Source: Marinactinospora thermotolerans DSM 45154
Lineage (GTDB): Bacteria; Actinomycetota; Actinomycetes; Streptosporangiales; Streptosporangiaceae
DNA length: 64,000 bases
Direction: 5' to 3'
Assembly: GCF_900167435.1 (NCBI RefSeq)
Contig: NZ_FUWS01000015.1
Location: 1-64,000, forward strand
In this document: positions 9,093-18,740 of the stretch, piece after piece
Numbering within the stretch: the first letter of the stretch is position 1
Layout of the letters: every line of letters starts with the position of its first letter
Program-made: the position numbers and the translations under genes
Notes under the pieces: generated by a model
Seen by the model: only the letters and a program-made list of their open reading frames with translations
Databases searched by the model: none
What the model was told of the DNA's origin: nothing

Positions 9093-10727
9093 TCACCCCT
9101 GGTCGAGCTCGGCGCCCCGCCGGGGCGCGCCGCGGCGGCCGGGGAGCAGCGCGACGACGACGGCGCCCGCTCCCAGGAGGGTGAGGGCGATCTCGGGGAG
9201 GGGACCGAGCCGGGTGGCCGGTGTCAGCCCGTCCGCCCGCGTGACTTCGGCGACGTGGACGGCCGGTTCGGCTTCGGGGGAACGGTAGGTGACGGCTCCC
9301 GAGGAGGTGACGACCGCGCTGATTCCGCTGGTGGAGGCGACGATCGCGGATCGGCCGTGTTCGACCGCGCGCAGCCGGGTGATCGCGAGCTGCTGGTCGG
9401 ATTGGCCGGTGAAGTTGTAATTGGCGTTGTTGGTGGGGACCGCGATGATCTGGCCGCCGGCCGCCACCGACTCGCGCACGGGCGTGTCGAAGGCGATGTC
9501 GAAGCAGATGGCGGTGGCCACCGTGGTGCCTCCCAGGTCCAGCGCCCCGGGCTCGGTGCCGGGCACCGCGTCGCTTCCGACCTGGTCCAGTCGCGCGACC
9601 AGCCCCGAGACCAGGTCACGGAAGGGAACGTACTCCCCGAAGGGGACGAGGTAGCGCTTGGTGTAGTGGTCGCCGGGTCCCTCGACGGGATCCCACACCA
9701 CACTGCGGATCTCGCGTTCGCTCCCGTCCTGGCTGTACTTGGTGACGCCGAACAGCAGCGGCACCCCGATGTCCTCGGCGGCACGCTGGATCAGGGCGGC
9801 GGCCTGCGGGTCGGCGTAGGCGTCGATGTCGCTGGCGTTCTCCGGCAGAAGCACCAGGTCCGGCTGGTCCACTTCACCCGCGCGTACCTGCCGGGCCAGT
9901 TCGTGGACCCCGTTGACGTGGTTGCGCAGGACCTCCATCCGCTCGCCGAGGATGTTCATCTCCCCCGCCGCGGGCACGTCGCCCTGCACCAGCGCGACGG
10001 TGACGGTGCCGGTCGGCTCGGGGGTGAGGAGCGGGGGCAGCGCCCAGCCCAACGTGACGACGGCGAGGAGGCCGGCGACCGCCCCCGCCAGCGGGCGGGC
10101 CGGGGACGGGACGGGCGCACCGCGCCGCGCCCGCGCGACCGTCAGGACGGCGGCGGCCAGGCAGGCGCCGGCGAGCGCCACCGCGAAGGAGACCAGCGCC
10201 GAGGACCCGAGTGCCGCGTAACCGGTGAACGGGGTCTCCGGCTGGCTGAAGGCGAGCTTGCCCCACGGGAAGCCGCCGAGGGGGAAACGCGCGCGCACGA
10301 ACTCCTGGGCGACCCACAGCGCGCTGGTCCACACCACCCATCCCGGCAGTCGGCAGACCAGCGCGATCCCCATCGCCATGGGGACGTAGTAGACGGTCTC
10401 GGCGGCGGCGATGAGCAGCCACACGTCGACCCCGAAGACCTCCTGCCACCTGATCAGCGGCACCATGAGGGCCGCGCCGGCCAGCAGGCCGAGCCAGGCG
10501 GCGCGCCGGGGGCGGACGCCCCTGACCGCGAGCAGCAGCAGGGCGGCTCCCACCGGGGCCAGGGGCCACAGCCCATAGGGCTCCAAGGCGAGGAGCTGGG
10601 CCAGGCCGGCGCCGAGGGCGGCGAGCGCGCGCCACAGCGCGTCGGGCACACCGCGGCGGACCCGGCGCGGCGGGGTGTGCTCCCCGGGGATCCGGTTGTC
10701 GGCGTACTGGGTTCCCTCGGCCACCAC
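9093..10727 (-). CDS. lnt: Apolipoprotein N-acyltransferase Lnt
   Basis: About 544 residues. The N-terminal half has roughly seven hydrophobic helices (LGLLAGAALMVPLIRW, YYVPMAMGIALV). The C-terminal half is a carbon-nitrogen hydrolase domain with a recognisable Glu-Lys-Cys triad: LLPENASD, YTKRYLVPFGEYVPF and ATAICFDIAF. A final transmembrane helix follows. Lnt transfers an acyl chain to the N-terminal cysteine of lipoproteins at the outer face of the membrane, and several lipoproteins are encoded in this window. The start is uncertain: tandem GTG codons at 10727 and 10724 are plausible, with only AGGA about 14 bases upstream. Confidence 0.9.
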   Translation of the reverse strand: MVAEGTQYADNRIPGEHTPPRRVRRGVPDALWRALAALGAGLAQLLALEPYGLWPLAPVGAALLLLAVRGVRPRRAAWLGLLAGAALMVPLIRWQEVFGVDVWLLIAAAETVYYVPMAMGIALVCRLPGWVVWTSALWVAQEFVRARFPLGGFPWGKLAFSQPETPFTGYAALGSSALVSFAVALAGACLAAAVLTVARARRGAPVPSPARPLAGAVAGLLAVVTLGWALPPLLTPEPTGTVTVALVQGDVPAAGEMNILGERMEVLRNHVNGVHELARQVRAGEVDQPDLVLLPENASDIDAYADPQAAALIQRAAEDIGVPLLFGVTKYSQDGSEREIRSVVWDPVEGPGDHYTKRYLVPFGEYVPFRDLVSGLVARLDQVGSDAVPGTEPGALDLGGTTVATAICFDIAFDTPVRESVAAGGQIIAVPTNNANYNFTGQSDQQLAITRLRAVEHGRSAIVASTSGISAVVTSSGAVTYRSPEAEPAVHVAEVTRADGLTPATRLGPLPEIALTLLGAGAVVVALLPGRRGAPRRGAELDQG

Positions 10728-10873
10728 GCGGGGCTCGCTTTCCTGCTGGCGGGATGTTCGTCGTGACGAGCCTAAGGGGGCGTCCCGGCGGCCGGGACCG
10801 CTCCCCACCGCCTGGGGGGAGCGGCGCGCCGGGGAGGGGACCACCCCGGCGCGGCGGTTGATCGGGGGGACAC

Positions 10874-10963
10874 GGAGAAAGGCCCGATCACCCTTCGGAC
10901 CGGATCCGTCTCGTAGGCGGCGAGCGCGGAGACCGTTGTCTACTGGATGTTCGGGCCTTCTCC
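10874..10963. repeat. Long-range inverted repeat, possible structured RNA
   Basis: GGAGAAAGGCCCGA at 10874-10887 pairs with TCGGGCCTTCTCC at 10951-10963 with one bulged A, closing a 63-base interior that itself contains short complementary runs. A tail of this kind resembles a small structured RNA or a terminator pair. I could not match it to SRP RNA, tmRNA, 6S or 6C RNA. Confidence 0.4.
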
Positions 10964-11339
10964 GGGTCCAACCCCCCGCCCGGTCGCGGCACCCGGGTCT
11001 TCCCCACGCCTCGTGCCGCACCTGGTGGGTGGCGCGGCGTCCAGCGGGGCAAGATCCGGACCGCTCAACCGGTCCGTCCAGTGCTGGACTGGTCAGTAGC
11101 CTACCCAGGCTCGCGGCGATCCGCGTCGAGGAGGGACCCCGTGTCGGTTCCTCAGGGGAACCGACGTCCACGCGGGCACGCGGCGACGAGCCGGGCGACC
11201 GTCGGCAAGGCTAACGCACCACTGTTTCCGATGCCAGTCACGCTGTGTCCGGCGCCACGACCCGGCACCGTCGAAGATGTGGTAGGGCACCGTTGGGTGC
11301 GACGGGGATCACCGCCCGCTTCCCCGGGTGATCACCATC

Positions 11340-11367
11340 GTGATCGTTCGATCAGCGAAACGATCAC
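11340..11367. promoter_or_regulatory. 9-bp inverted repeat upstream of msiK
   Basis: GTGATCGTT and AACGATCAC are perfect complements separated by 10 bases, about 225 bases upstream of msiK in an otherwise non-coding stretch. The dyad looks like a repressor or activator site. The protein that binds it is unknown. Confidence 0.4.
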
Positions 11368-11591
11368 AACGCGCATTCTCCGCATCTCTCCCATCCCCGC
11401 CGTCTCACAATATGGATGATTCTGACCAACACGTGCCGAACCATCGACAAAACGGTCGGGAATGGTGTTCGATACGGGAAGCCGATCGATACGAACCGAT
11501 CGCAACGAGAACAGCACTCGATCATCCGATCGAACCGACGGGACCACCTCCCGTCACCCACCGGCCATATGCCAGACGGGAGCTAGCGAGC

Positions 11592-12827
11592 ATGGCGAAG
11601 ATCGTCCTCGACAGCGTGGACAAGGTGTACTCGGGCGGCGTCAAGGCCGTGGACAGCCTGAACCTGGAGATCAACGACGGCGAGTTCATGGTCCTCGTCG
11701 GTCCCTCCGGCTGCGGCAAGTCCACGGCCCTGCGCATGATCGCCGGCCTGGAGGAGATCACCGGCGGCACGCTCACCATCGGCGACCGGGTCGTCAACGA
11801 CCTCCCCCCGAAGAACCGCGACATCGCCATGGTGTTCCAGAACTACGCGCTCTACCCGCACATGACGGTCGAGCAGAACCTCGCCTTCGGCCTGAAGCTG
11901 CGCAAGACCCCCAAGCCCGAGATCGAGCGACGGGTCAAGGAGGCCGCCGCCATGCTCGGCCTGGAGCCCTACCTCAAGCGCAAGCCCGCCGCGCTGTCGG
12001 GTGGTCAGCGCCAGCGTGTCGCCATGGGCCGCGCGATCGTCCGCGAGCCGCAGGCCTTCCTCATGGACGAGCCGCTGTCCAACCTCGACGCCAAGCTGCG
12101 TGTCCAGATGCGCGCCTCGCTGAACCAGCTCCACGAGCGCCTGGGCGTGACCACGGTCTACGTCACCCACGACCAGATCGAGGCCATGACCCTGGGCGAC
12201 CGCGTGGCGGTGCTGCGCGACGGCAAGCTCCAGCAGGTCGACACCCCCAAGAACCTGTTCGACCACCCGGTCAACCTGTTCGTCGCGGGCTTCATCGGCT
12301 CCCCGGCCATGAACTTCGTGGCGGCGCGGCTGGAGCAGAACGGCGACGGCGCGGTCCTGAAGTTCGCCGACCAGACGCTGCCGGTCGCCGACGAGACCCT
12401 GGCCGCCAAGCCGGAGCTGCGCGACTACTTCGGCCGTGAGATCGTCCTGGGGATCCGCCCCTCCGACTTCGACGACGCCGAGCTCGCGGCCTACAACGGT
12501 GGGACGATGACGGTCAAGGCCGACGTCACCGAGGAGATCGGCACCGAGATCAACGTGATCTTCACCATCGACGCGCCGCCCCTCGACCACGAGGACGCCG
12601 CCGCGCTGGCCGCCGACGCCGCGGGTGACGGCGACGAGGACGACGCGGCGCTGCCGCTGACCCGCGACAAGTCCGTGTTCACCGCGCGGGTGAGCCCGCG
12701 CAGCTCGGTGCGTCCCGGCCAGATGATCACCCTCGCCGTGGACACCCGCCAGCTCCACTACTTCGACAAGGTGAGCGGCCTGTCCATCGGCCACCCGGCC
12801 AGCAAGCCGGCCGCGGCCACGGTCTGA
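11592..12827 (+). CDS. msiK: Multiple-sugar ABC transporter ATPase MsiK
   Basis: A 411-residue ABC ATPase of the MalK/UgpC/MsiK type: Walker [10 protein letters not shown] near residue 38, Q-loop [12 protein letters not shown], signature LSGGQRQR, Walker [13 protein letters not shown]-loop VYVTHDQ, then an OB-fold regulatory domain from about residue 240. An acidic insert ([11 protein letters not shown]) lies near residue 340. In streptomycetes one MsiK energises several sugar importers encoded elsewhere. That fits here, because it stands alone while the importer operon at 15.4-18.6 kb has no ATPase of its own. The start is the ATG at 11592, where family similarity begins. Confidence 0.93.
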   Translation: MAKIVLDSVDKVYSGGVKAVDSLNLEINDGEFMVLVGPSGCGKSTALRMIAGLEEITGGTLTIGDRVVNDLPPKNRDIAMVFQNYALYPHMTVEQNLAFGLKLRKTPKPEIERRVKEAAAMLGLEPYLKRKPAALSGGQRQRVAMGRAIVREPQAFLMDEPLSNLDAKLRVQMRASLNQLHERLGVTTVYVTHDQIEAMTLGDRVAVLRDGKLQQVDTPKNLFDHPVNLFVAGFIGSPAMNFVAARLEQNGDGAVLKFADQTLPVADETLAAKPELRDYFGREIVLGIRPSDFDDAELAAYNGGTMTVKADVTEEIGTEINVIFTIDAPPLDHEDAAALAADAAGDGDEDDAALPLTRDKSVFTARVSPRSSVRPGQMITLAVDTRQLHYFDKVSGLSIGHPASKPAAATV

Positions 12828-12841
12828 CCCGGCGCCTCCCG

Positions 12842-12879
12842 CGCGGAGGGGGCCACCCCCGAGGGTGGCCCCCTCCGCG
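12842..12879. terminator. Bidirectional terminator hairpin (msiK / acyl-CoA dehydrogenase)
   Basis: A perfect 17-bp GC-rich stem with a 4-base loop sits between two convergent genes. Confidence 0.85.
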
Positions 12880-12894
12880 TGTCTTCGGGACCGC

Positions 12895-14049
12895 TCACGC
12901 CTCCCGGCTCAGATGGCGGCCGATCACCAGGCGCTGGATCTGGTTGGTGCCCTCGACGATCTGCAACACCTTGGCCTCACGCATCAGCCGCTCGGCCGGG
13001 AAGTCCTCGGTGTATCCGTAGCCGCCGAGGACCTGGACCGCGTCGGTGGTGACCCGCATGGCCACATCGGTCGCGAACAGTTTGGCCATGGCGGCCTGCT
13101 TGCCGAAGGGACGGCCGGCGTCGCGGCGGCGGGCCGCCGCGAGGTAGAGCTCGCGGGCCGCCTCGGTCTGGGTGGCCATGTCGGCGAGCATGAAGGACAG
13201 CCCCTGGAAATCGGCGATGGGACGGCCGAACTGGCGGCGCTGCCGCGCGTAGCCGACCGCCAGCTCCAGCGCCGCCTGGGCGACGCCGACCGCGCACGCG
13301 GCTATCCCCAGTCGCCCCGCGTCCAGCGCGGCCAGCGCGATGGGGAACCCCTGTCCCTCCTCCCCGATCCGCGCCTCGGCCGCCACCTCGACCCCGTCGA
13401 AACGGACCACCGCGGTGGGCGAGGAGCGCATGCCCATCTTGCGCTCGGGCGCGTCCGCGGCGAGTCCCGCGCTCCCCGCGGGGACGTGGAAGCACGAGAT
13501 CCCCTTGGCCCCGGAGTCGGGGGCGCCGGTGCGGGCGAACAGTGTGTAGAAGTCGGCGACGCCGCCGTGGGTGATCCAGGACTTGGCGCCGTCGATCCGG
13601 TATCCCTGGTCTGTGGCCGCGGCCCGGGTGGCCAGGGCCGCGGCGTCGGATCCCGAGTGAGCCTCGGACAGGCAGTAGGCGCCCAGGCGTTCGCCGCCGA
13701 TCAGCTCCGGAAGGAGCCGCGCGCGCTGGTTCGGGGAACCGAAGCCGGCCAAGGGGAAACAGGCCAGGGTGTGGACGCTCAGGCCGAGGCCGACCGCCAG
13801 CCATCCCCTGGCCAGCTCTTCGACGACCTGGAGGTAGACCTCGTAGGGCTGCCCCCCGCCGCCGTACTCCTCGGGGTAGGGCAGGCCGAGCAGGCCAGAG
13901 TGGCCCAGCGTCGTGAACAGATCGCGGGGGAAGAGCCCCTGCCGTTCGTCGACCGCGGCGCGCGGCGCGATCTTCTCCTCGACCAGGGAGACGGTGAGAT
14001 CGAGCAGGTCGGCGGCTTCCGACGTGGGCAGAGAGCGGTCCACGGCCAT
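12895..14049 (-). CDS. Acyl-CoA dehydrogenase
   Basis: A 384-residue protein of normal family length. It has the FAD-binding segments [16 protein letters not shown] and [32 protein letters not shown], and the catalytic glutamate in [11 protein letters not shown] (short/medium-chain position). It oxidises acyl-CoA thioesters to trans-2-enoyl-CoA and passes electrons to an electron-transfer flavoprotein. The chain-length preference cannot be read from the sequence. The gene stands alone, convergent with msiK. The ATG at 14049 gives the expected N-terminus. Confidence 0.92.
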   Translation of the reverse strand: MAVDRSLPTSEAADLLDLTVSLVEEKIAPRAAVDERQGLFPRDLFTTLGHSGLLGLPYPEEYGGGGQPYEVYLQVVEELARGWLAVGLGLSVHTLACFPLAGFGSPNQRARLLPELIGGERLGAYCLSEAHSGSDAAALATRAAATDQGYRIDGAKSWITHGGVADFYTLFARTGAPDSGAKGISCFHVPAGSAGLAADAPERKMGMRSSPTAVVRFDGVEVAAEARIGEEGQGFPIALAALDAGRLGIAACAVGVAQAALELAVGYARQRRQFGRPIADFQGLSFMLADMATQTEAARELYLAAARRRDAGRPFGKQAAMAKLFATDVAMRVTTDAVQVLGGYGYTEDFPAERLMREAKVLQIVEGTNQIQRLVIGRHLSREA

Positions 14050-14148
14050 GCGTCCTCCCGGACGGTCGCGCCCCAGGGCGCCCGGACGGTTTACTCGGAC
14101 GCCCGATATTCGGTCGTCCTAGTAAATGGTGACGCGCAGCACTCTATC

Positions 14149-15315
14149 TCACAATTCGGACGATCTTCCACCCCTGACATCCCCATCCGCCAAAGCCCCC
14201 TCCAACGCCTGGAACGTGCGTTCCCACGTCCAATCGCGCACCATCCACGCCCGTCCCCGCCGTCCCATCCGCTCGGCCGCTCCCCTGTCGGCCAACAGGG
14301 CGATCAGGCGGTCGGCCACCTCACGCGGGTTCCTCCCGTCCGCGACATAGCCCGTCTCCCCGTGGCGCACCGCCTCGGGTGCCCCACCCGAGGCGCCCGC
14401 GATCACCGGCAGCCCGCTCGCCGCGGCCTCCAGGTAGACGATGCCCAGCCCCTCCGGCTCCAGCCCGCCCCGCCGCGTCCGGCACGGCATCGCGAAGACG
14501 TCGGCCGCCGCGTAGAACTCCGGCAACCGCGCGTGCGGGTGGCCGCCCGCGAACACCACCTGGTCCGCGACCCCCGCCCAGTGGGCGAGCGCACGCAGCC
14601 GGTCACCGTCGGGTCCCTCCCCCACCACCAGCAACCGCACGTCCGGCACCTTCACCCGCACCCAGGTCAACGCCCTGATCAGGGTGTCGACCCCCTTGCG
14701 CGGCACCAGCCGAGCCACGCACAGCACGACCGGAGCGTCCCCCAACCCGTAGCGTTCGCGCACGGGCCCGCCGTCGAGGCCGGGACGGAACACGTCGACG
14801 TCGACCCCGGGGACGAGCCGGCGCATGCGAGACCGCGCCCCCGGTGGCACGGCGCGCTCCAGCTCGCGCCGGGTGAACTCCCCCAGGTAGGTCAAGACGT
14901 CGACCTCGGAGGCGATCCGCCGCACCAGGGCCCCAGTCCCGGGCAGCCGGGCCCACCACACCTCGTGCCCATGGGTGATGGCGACGATCTCGCGGGCCCC
15001 CGCGGCGCGCAGCCCCGCCGCCAGGAGGCCCAGCGGGGCCGCCGCCCCGAACACCACGCGCTGGCAACCGTGCTCGCGCAGCAGCCCCGTCGAACGCCGC
15101 GCCACGCGCCGGGTCGGCAGCAGCGTCCCCTCCGGATCGCGTACCACCGGGAACGGCAACCGCTGGTCATGACCATGGGCACCGGCGGTGTGCGAGGTGT
15201 AGACGACCACGCCGCCGGCCCGGGCCAGGCGCACGGCCAGCTCGTACCCGAACGTCTCGATGCCGCCACGGCGCGGCGGGAAGTCGTTGGTGATCAACAG
15301 CGTCCGTTCGGGCAT
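14149..15315 (-). CDS. pimB: GT4 glycosyltransferase, PimB-type mannosyltransferase
   Basis: A 388-residue GT-B enzyme. The N-terminal acceptor lobe starts LLITNDFPPRRGGIETF. The donor lobe carries VARLVPRKGVDTLI and the E-x7-E motif EPEGLGIVYLEA. The combination NDFPPRxGGIE with CVARLVPRKG is characteristic of actinobacterial PimB', which adds the second mannose from GDP-mannose to phosphatidylinositol monomannoside at the inner membrane face. About 100 bases separate it from the acyl-CoA dehydrogenase gene. A different mannosyl acceptor cannot be excluded. Confidence 0.85.
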   Translation of the reverse strand: MPERTLLITNDFPPRRGGIETFGYELAVRLARAGGVVVYTSHTAGAHGHDQRLPFPVVRDPEGTLLPTRRVARRSTGLLREHGCQRVVFGAAAPLGLLAAGLRAAGAREIVAITHGHEVWWARLPGTGALVRRIASEVDVLTYLGEFTRRELERAVPPGARSRMRRLVPGVDVDVFRPGLDGGPVRERYGLGDAPVVLCVARLVPRKGVDTLIRALTWVRVKVPDVRLLVVGEGPDGDRLRALAHWAGVADQVVFAGGHPHARLPEFYAAADVFAMPCRTRRGGLEPEGLGIVYLEAAASGLPVIAGASGGAPEAVRHGETGYVADGRNPREVADRLIALLADRGAAERMGRRGRAWMVRDWTWERTFQALEGALADGDVRGGRSSEL

Positions 15316-15442
15316 CGCGCCCCGTCCTCCCTCACAGGCGATCGGTGCGCGCCACGCTAGGCCCCCGGACGTGTCGGCGTCGTCCCTCCCGCGGGGGAGG
15401 CCTCCCCTCCCCCGCGAGGAGGACGGAGACCGGGCAGGGAAC

Positions 15443-16288
15443 TCATCCCTTGACCGCGCCCGCGGTCAACCCCGCGACCACGAACCTGCGGAAGACCAGC
15501 ACCAGGATCGCGATGGGCGCGGTCACCGACACCGCGGCGGCGAAGATCGTGCCGTAGGGGACCTCGAAGGTCGTCCCGTACAGGGCGATGCCCACCGGGA
15601 CCGTGCGGTAGGCGTCCTGGGAGTTGAAGGTCAGCGCCATGAGGAACTCGGTCCAGGTCGCGGTGAAGGTGAAAACCCCCGCGGTGAACAGGCCGGGGCG
15701 GACCTGGGGCAGGATCACGGTGAGCACCGTGCGGGTGGGGGAGGCCCCGTCGATGGAGGCCGCGTCCTCCAGCCCCCGCGGCACCGCCAGCATGTAGTTG
15801 CGCATGATCCAGATCGCGAAGGGCAGGTTGAACGCGATATAGGGGATGATCAGCCCGGCGTGGGAGTTGAGCAGGCCCAGCTGCCGCTCCACCAGGTAGA
15901 GCGGGATCACCACCGCGATCGCCGGATACACCGAGATCATCAGCAGCGCGATCATCAGCGGTCCCCGGCCCCGCATCGGGGTACGCGCCAGGGCGTAGCC
16001 CGCGAACGTCGCCAACCCCACCACCACGACGGTCGACACCGAGGCCACGACGACGCTGTTGGCGATGTAGCGCCCGAAACCGACACTGGTGAAGGCGTCC
16101 ACATAGTTGGCCACCGTCACGTCGGCCGGCCACGGGGACGGCGGGGTGGCGCCGACCTCCGTCGCCGGTTTCAGCGAACCCGCCACCAACCAGTACAGGG
16201 GCAGCGCCGTGGCCACGACGAGAACGAGCGCGCCGAGGTTGACCAGGTTGACGACACGGCGCCATCCGTGTCGCGATCGCGTCCTCAC
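15443..16288 (-). CDS. Sugar ABC transporter permease, MalG type
   Basis: A 281-residue permease with six predicted helices and the cytoplasmic EAA loop (EDAASIDGASPTRTVLTVILP), which contacts the ATPase. The GTG start at 16288 overlaps the stop of the upstream permease gene in GTGA, so translation is probably coupled; the longer open frame upstream lies inside that gene. It is the last gene of the importer operon. It imports a maltodextrin-like or alpha-glucoside sugar, judged from the divergent glucosidase. It has no ATPase partner nearby, so MsiK is the likely one. Confidence 0.92.
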   Translation of the reverse strand: MRTRSRHGWRRVVNLVNLGALVLVVATALPLYWLVAGSLKPATEVGATPPSPWPADVTVANYVDAFTSVGFGRYIANSVVVASVSTVVVVGLATFAGYALARTPMRGRGPLMIALLMISVYPAIAVVIPLYLVERQLGLLNSHAGLIIPYIAFNLPFAIWIMRNYMLAVPRGLEDAASIDGASPTRTVLTVILPQVRPGLFTAGVFTFTATWTEFLMALTFNSQDAYRTVPVGIALYGTTFEVPYGTIFAAAVSVTAPIAILVLVFRRFVVAGLTAGAVKG

Positions 16289-17271
16289 GTCACGTCCTCC
16301 TTGCCCACCTGCGCCTTGAACGCCCGCAGGAACAGCAGGCACGCCCCGGCCACCAGCAGGCCGGTCGATGCGGCGATGGCCGCTCCAGGGCCGATGTTGA
16401 GGTCCTGGAACAGCGTCTTGTACCCCATGACCGCCAGGGACTGGGTCGCGATCCCCGGCCCGCCCCCGGTCAGCACGAAGGGCAGGTCGAACACCCCGAA
16501 CGCCTGAAGGATGCGGAACAGGATCGCCACCGCGATCGTGGAGCGCAGCTGGGGCAGGGTCACCCGCCAAAACGTCGTCCAGGGGCCCGCCCCGTCCACG
16601 TCGGCCGCCTCGTAGACGTCCTGGGGCAGCATGACCAGCCCGGCCAGCACGATGATCGCCACGAACGGGGTGGTCTTCCAGATGTCGGCGACCATCATCC
16701 CCGCGATGGCCGAGACGGGACGCCCGAGGATCAACGGGGCCGTGCCGAAGAGGGACTCGAACACCCAGGTGGCCACGCCGTAGGTGGAGTTGTAGATGTA
16801 GGCCCACAGCTGGGCCGAGACCACCGTGATCATGGACCAGGGGATGAGGAGCAGCGCCATGATCCACCCCCGCCCCGCCCCCAGACGTTCCAGGACCAGC
16901 GCGGCGAGCGTGCCGAGGACGAGCTCGATCGCAACCGTGACCACCGTGTAGAGCACGGTGAACCCGAGCGCGTAGTACCAGTCCCCCGAACCGAGCAACG
17001 CCACGTAGTTGCCCAGGGTGAGCGCCTCCACCGCGAACCCGTCGTAGGTGATCCGCACCCGGGCGAAGCTCAACACCAGCGAGAAGACGATCGGGAACAG
17101 CGTCACCAGTCCGATGACCAGCAGGGAAGGGCTGGTATAGCCCCAGCCGATCCGCGCCATGCGCCGCTGCATCGCGTCGCGGCGGTCCGGCGCGCCGCCC
17201 CGTCCCGCGGGCATCCCCTCGGGGGATCTGCGCTGGGGCGGCACCAGTGCCTCGCCCGCCGTCGTCCTCAC
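16285..17271 (-). CDS. Sugar ABC transporter permease, MalF type
   Basis: A 328-residue inner-membrane permease: a hydrophilic N-terminus of about 45 residues, six helices starting GYTSPSLLVIGLVTLFPIV, and an EAA loop (YEAADVDGAGPWTTFWRVTLP). It forms a heterodimer with the next gene product. The GTG start at 17271 overlaps the stop of the binding-protein gene (GTGA), again suggesting translational coupling; the longer open frame upstream is antisense-like arginine-rich sequence inside that gene. Confidence 0.92.
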   Translation of the reverse strand: MRTTAGEALVPPQRRSPEGMPAGRGGAPDRRDAMQRRMARIGWGYTSPSLLVIGLVTLFPIVFSLVLSFARVRITYDGFAVEALTLGNYVALLGSGDWYYALGFTVLYTVVTVAIELVLGTLAALVLERLGAGRGWIMALLLIPWSMITVVSAQLWAYIYNSTYGVATWVFESLFGTAPLILGRPVSAIAGMMVADIWKTTPFVAIIVLAGLVMLPQDVYEAADVDGAGPWTTFWRVTLPQLRSTIAVAILFRILQAFGVFDLPFVLTGGGPGIATQSLAVMGYKTLFQDLNIGPGAAIAASTGLLVAGACLLFLRAFKAQVGKEDVT

Positions 17272-18623
17272 AGCGCCACTCCGTCCCGGGCCCGCTCCAT
17301 ACCGGCCGCCATCTCGGCCAGCACCTCCGTGACGTCGCCGCCCCCCTCGACCAGCACGGGGTTGACCGAGGTGTAGACCGCCTTGCTGACTTGCGGATAG
17401 TAGGGCGTCCCCGTGGGACGGAGGACGAGTTCGGCGTCGGCCGACAGTCGAAACGTCGGATTGTCCTGGGCCGTCACCTCGGGGTCGGCGAGGACCGCCG
17501 CCAGGGTCGGCGTGTAGGGCGACGTGGTGGCCATGATGGTCTGCGCCTCCTCTTGCGCCAGCCAACGCGCGAACGCCAGTGCCGCGCCGAGCTGACGGGT
17601 GTGCGGGTTGACGAAGTTGTGCCAGCCGCCGAGCGTGGACAACCGGGAGCGGCCCGACCCGTCGAAGGTGGGGCGCAGGGTCACCCCCACCCTCCCCGCC
17701 ACCGCCGACCCCTCGGGGTTGCCGGCGGCGCCCCAGGCATAGGACCAGTTGCGCAGAAAGGCGGCCTGGCCGCTGGAGAACGCGGTCATGGCCTGTTCCT
17801 CGGCGAAGGTGCCCACCGCGGCCGGTGACACGCCGCGGGCGATGAGCCCGGACATGAACTCCAACGTCTGGCGCCCCGCGTCGGAGTCGACCAGGATCCG
17901 CCGCGCGGCGTCGTCCATCAACGCGCCGCCGGCATCGGCCAGCATCTCGGTGAAGTTGCAGGTGAGCGTCTCGGAGGAGGCGCCCTGCCACACGAACCCG
18001 TAGCGCACGTCACCGGTCTCGCGCAGCCGCAGGGCCGTGTCGGCCATCTCCTCCCACGTGCGCGGCACGGCCAGGTCGTGCTTGGCGAGCAGATCGGCCC
18101 GGTGGTACAGGAAGGCGATGTCGAGGTAGAACGGGAACGCCCACGCCTGCCCCTCGTAGAGGGTCGTCGCGACGACCCGCTCGGGATAGGCCGACCAGAA
18201 CCCGGGATCGTCCTCCGGTCTGCCCAGGGGCATCGCCAGCGCGTGGTGGGCGAACTGGGGCGGCCAGGCGCAGTCGCCGAGGTAGACGTCGGGCGAGGTG
18301 GCGCCGCCGGCGATCTGGGTGGTCAGCGTCGTCCGCCGCACGTCGGTGGTCGGTGGCACCTGGAGGAGGTCCACCGTGATGGTCGGGAAGCGCCGCTGGA
18401 AGGCCGCGACGAGGGAGCGTCTCAGGTCGCGGCCCTCGTTGTCGGCGAGTTCCTGGGAGAGCCACTCGATCGTCACCGGGTGGTCGGGGATGGCGGTGCT
18501 GCGCCCCTCCATCGGGTTCCGGGTGTCGCCGGCGCACCCGGCCAGACCGGCCGTGGCGAGCAGCGCCCCACCGGCCAGCAGGGATCTCCGCGAGAACTCC
18601 ATAGAGCTTCCCATCGACGACAT
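17268..18623 (-). CDS. Sugar-binding lipoprotein of ABC importer
   Basis: A 451-residue family 1 solute-binding protein. It has a twin-arginine-containing signal (FSRRSLLAGGALLATAGLAGC) whose lipobox LAGC ends at the lipidated cysteine. The mature part has the usual SBP landmarks (YGFVWQGAS, AAFLRNWSYAW, STLGGWHNFVNPHT). It captures the sugar outside the membrane for the two permeases. The start at 18623 is chosen because AGAGG precedes it; ATGs at 18644 and 18602 are alternatives. A LacI-type operator lies 18-30 bases upstream. Confidence 0.9.
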   Translation of the reverse strand: MSSMGSSMEFSRRSLLAGGALLATAGLAGCAGDTRNPMEGRSTAIPDHPVTIEWLSQELADNEGRDLRRSLVAAFQRRFPTITVDLLQVPPTTDVRRTTLTTQIAGGATSPDVYLGDCAWPPQFAHHALAMPLGRPEDDPGFWSAYPERVVATTLYEGQAWAFPFYLDIAFLYHRADLLAKHDLAVPRTWEEMADTALRLRETGDVRYGFVWQGASSETLTCNFTEMLADAGGALMDDAARRILVDSDAGRQTLEFMSGLIARGVSPAAVGTFAEEQAMTAFSSGQAAFLRNWSYAWGAAGNPEGSAVAGRVGVTLRPTFDGSGRSRLSTLGGWHNFVNPHTRQLGAALAFARWLAQEEAQTIMATTSPYTPTLAAVLADPEVTAQDNPTFRLSADAELVLRPTGTPYYPQVSKAVYTSVNPVLVEGGGDVTEVLAEMAAGMERARDGVAL

Positions 18624-18640
18624 CGCGTGACCGCCTCTTC

Positions 18641-18653
18641 GCAAACGTTGCCA
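18641..18653. promoter_or_regulatory. LacI-type operator copy 1
   Basis: GCAAACGTTGCCA, a partial palindrome around a central CG, matches LacI/MalR operators and recurs with one change at 18728. It overlaps the expected promoter of the importer operon. Confidence 0.65.
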
Positions 18654-18727
18654 CTACGAATGTGGCCCAGTCAACACTCGTGTGGAAGATCCCTGCTCTT
18701 CCTATTTTTCGGATGCCCGAATGTCAT

Positions 18728-18740
18728 GCAAGCGTTGCCA
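18728..18740. promoter_or_regulatory. LacI-type operator copy 2
   Basis: GCAAGCGTTGCCA, 12 of 13 bases identical to copy 1 and 87 bases away, nearer the divergent glucosidase gene. Paired sites suggest joint repression of both transcripts by a LacI-family protein encoded outside the window. Confidence 0.6.

Larger units (their letters stand above)
10728..11591. other. 864-base non-coding region between lnt and msiK
   Basis: No gene is supported. The region holds a long-range inverted repeat (10874-10963), a cluster of perfect palindromes (CGGACCG-N6-CGGTCCG at 11057-11076 and GTCCAG-TG-CTGGAC at 11076-11089), and a 9-bp inverted repeat at 11340-11367. From 11330 the base composition drops and GATCG repeats often, suggesting a regulated promoter for msiK. 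Confidence 0.6.

Noticed and set aside
8400-10766. 788-codon open frame on the + strand antisense to fxsA and lnt
   Set aside because: Composition is that of a GC-rich antisense frame (Gly, Arg, Asp, Gln runs) with no domain, while both genes on the other strand have clear family motifs.
12865-15360. 831-codon open frame on the + strand antisense to the acyl-CoA dehydrogenase and PimB genes
   Set aside because: It mirrors two well-supported genes; no motifs and no ribosome site.
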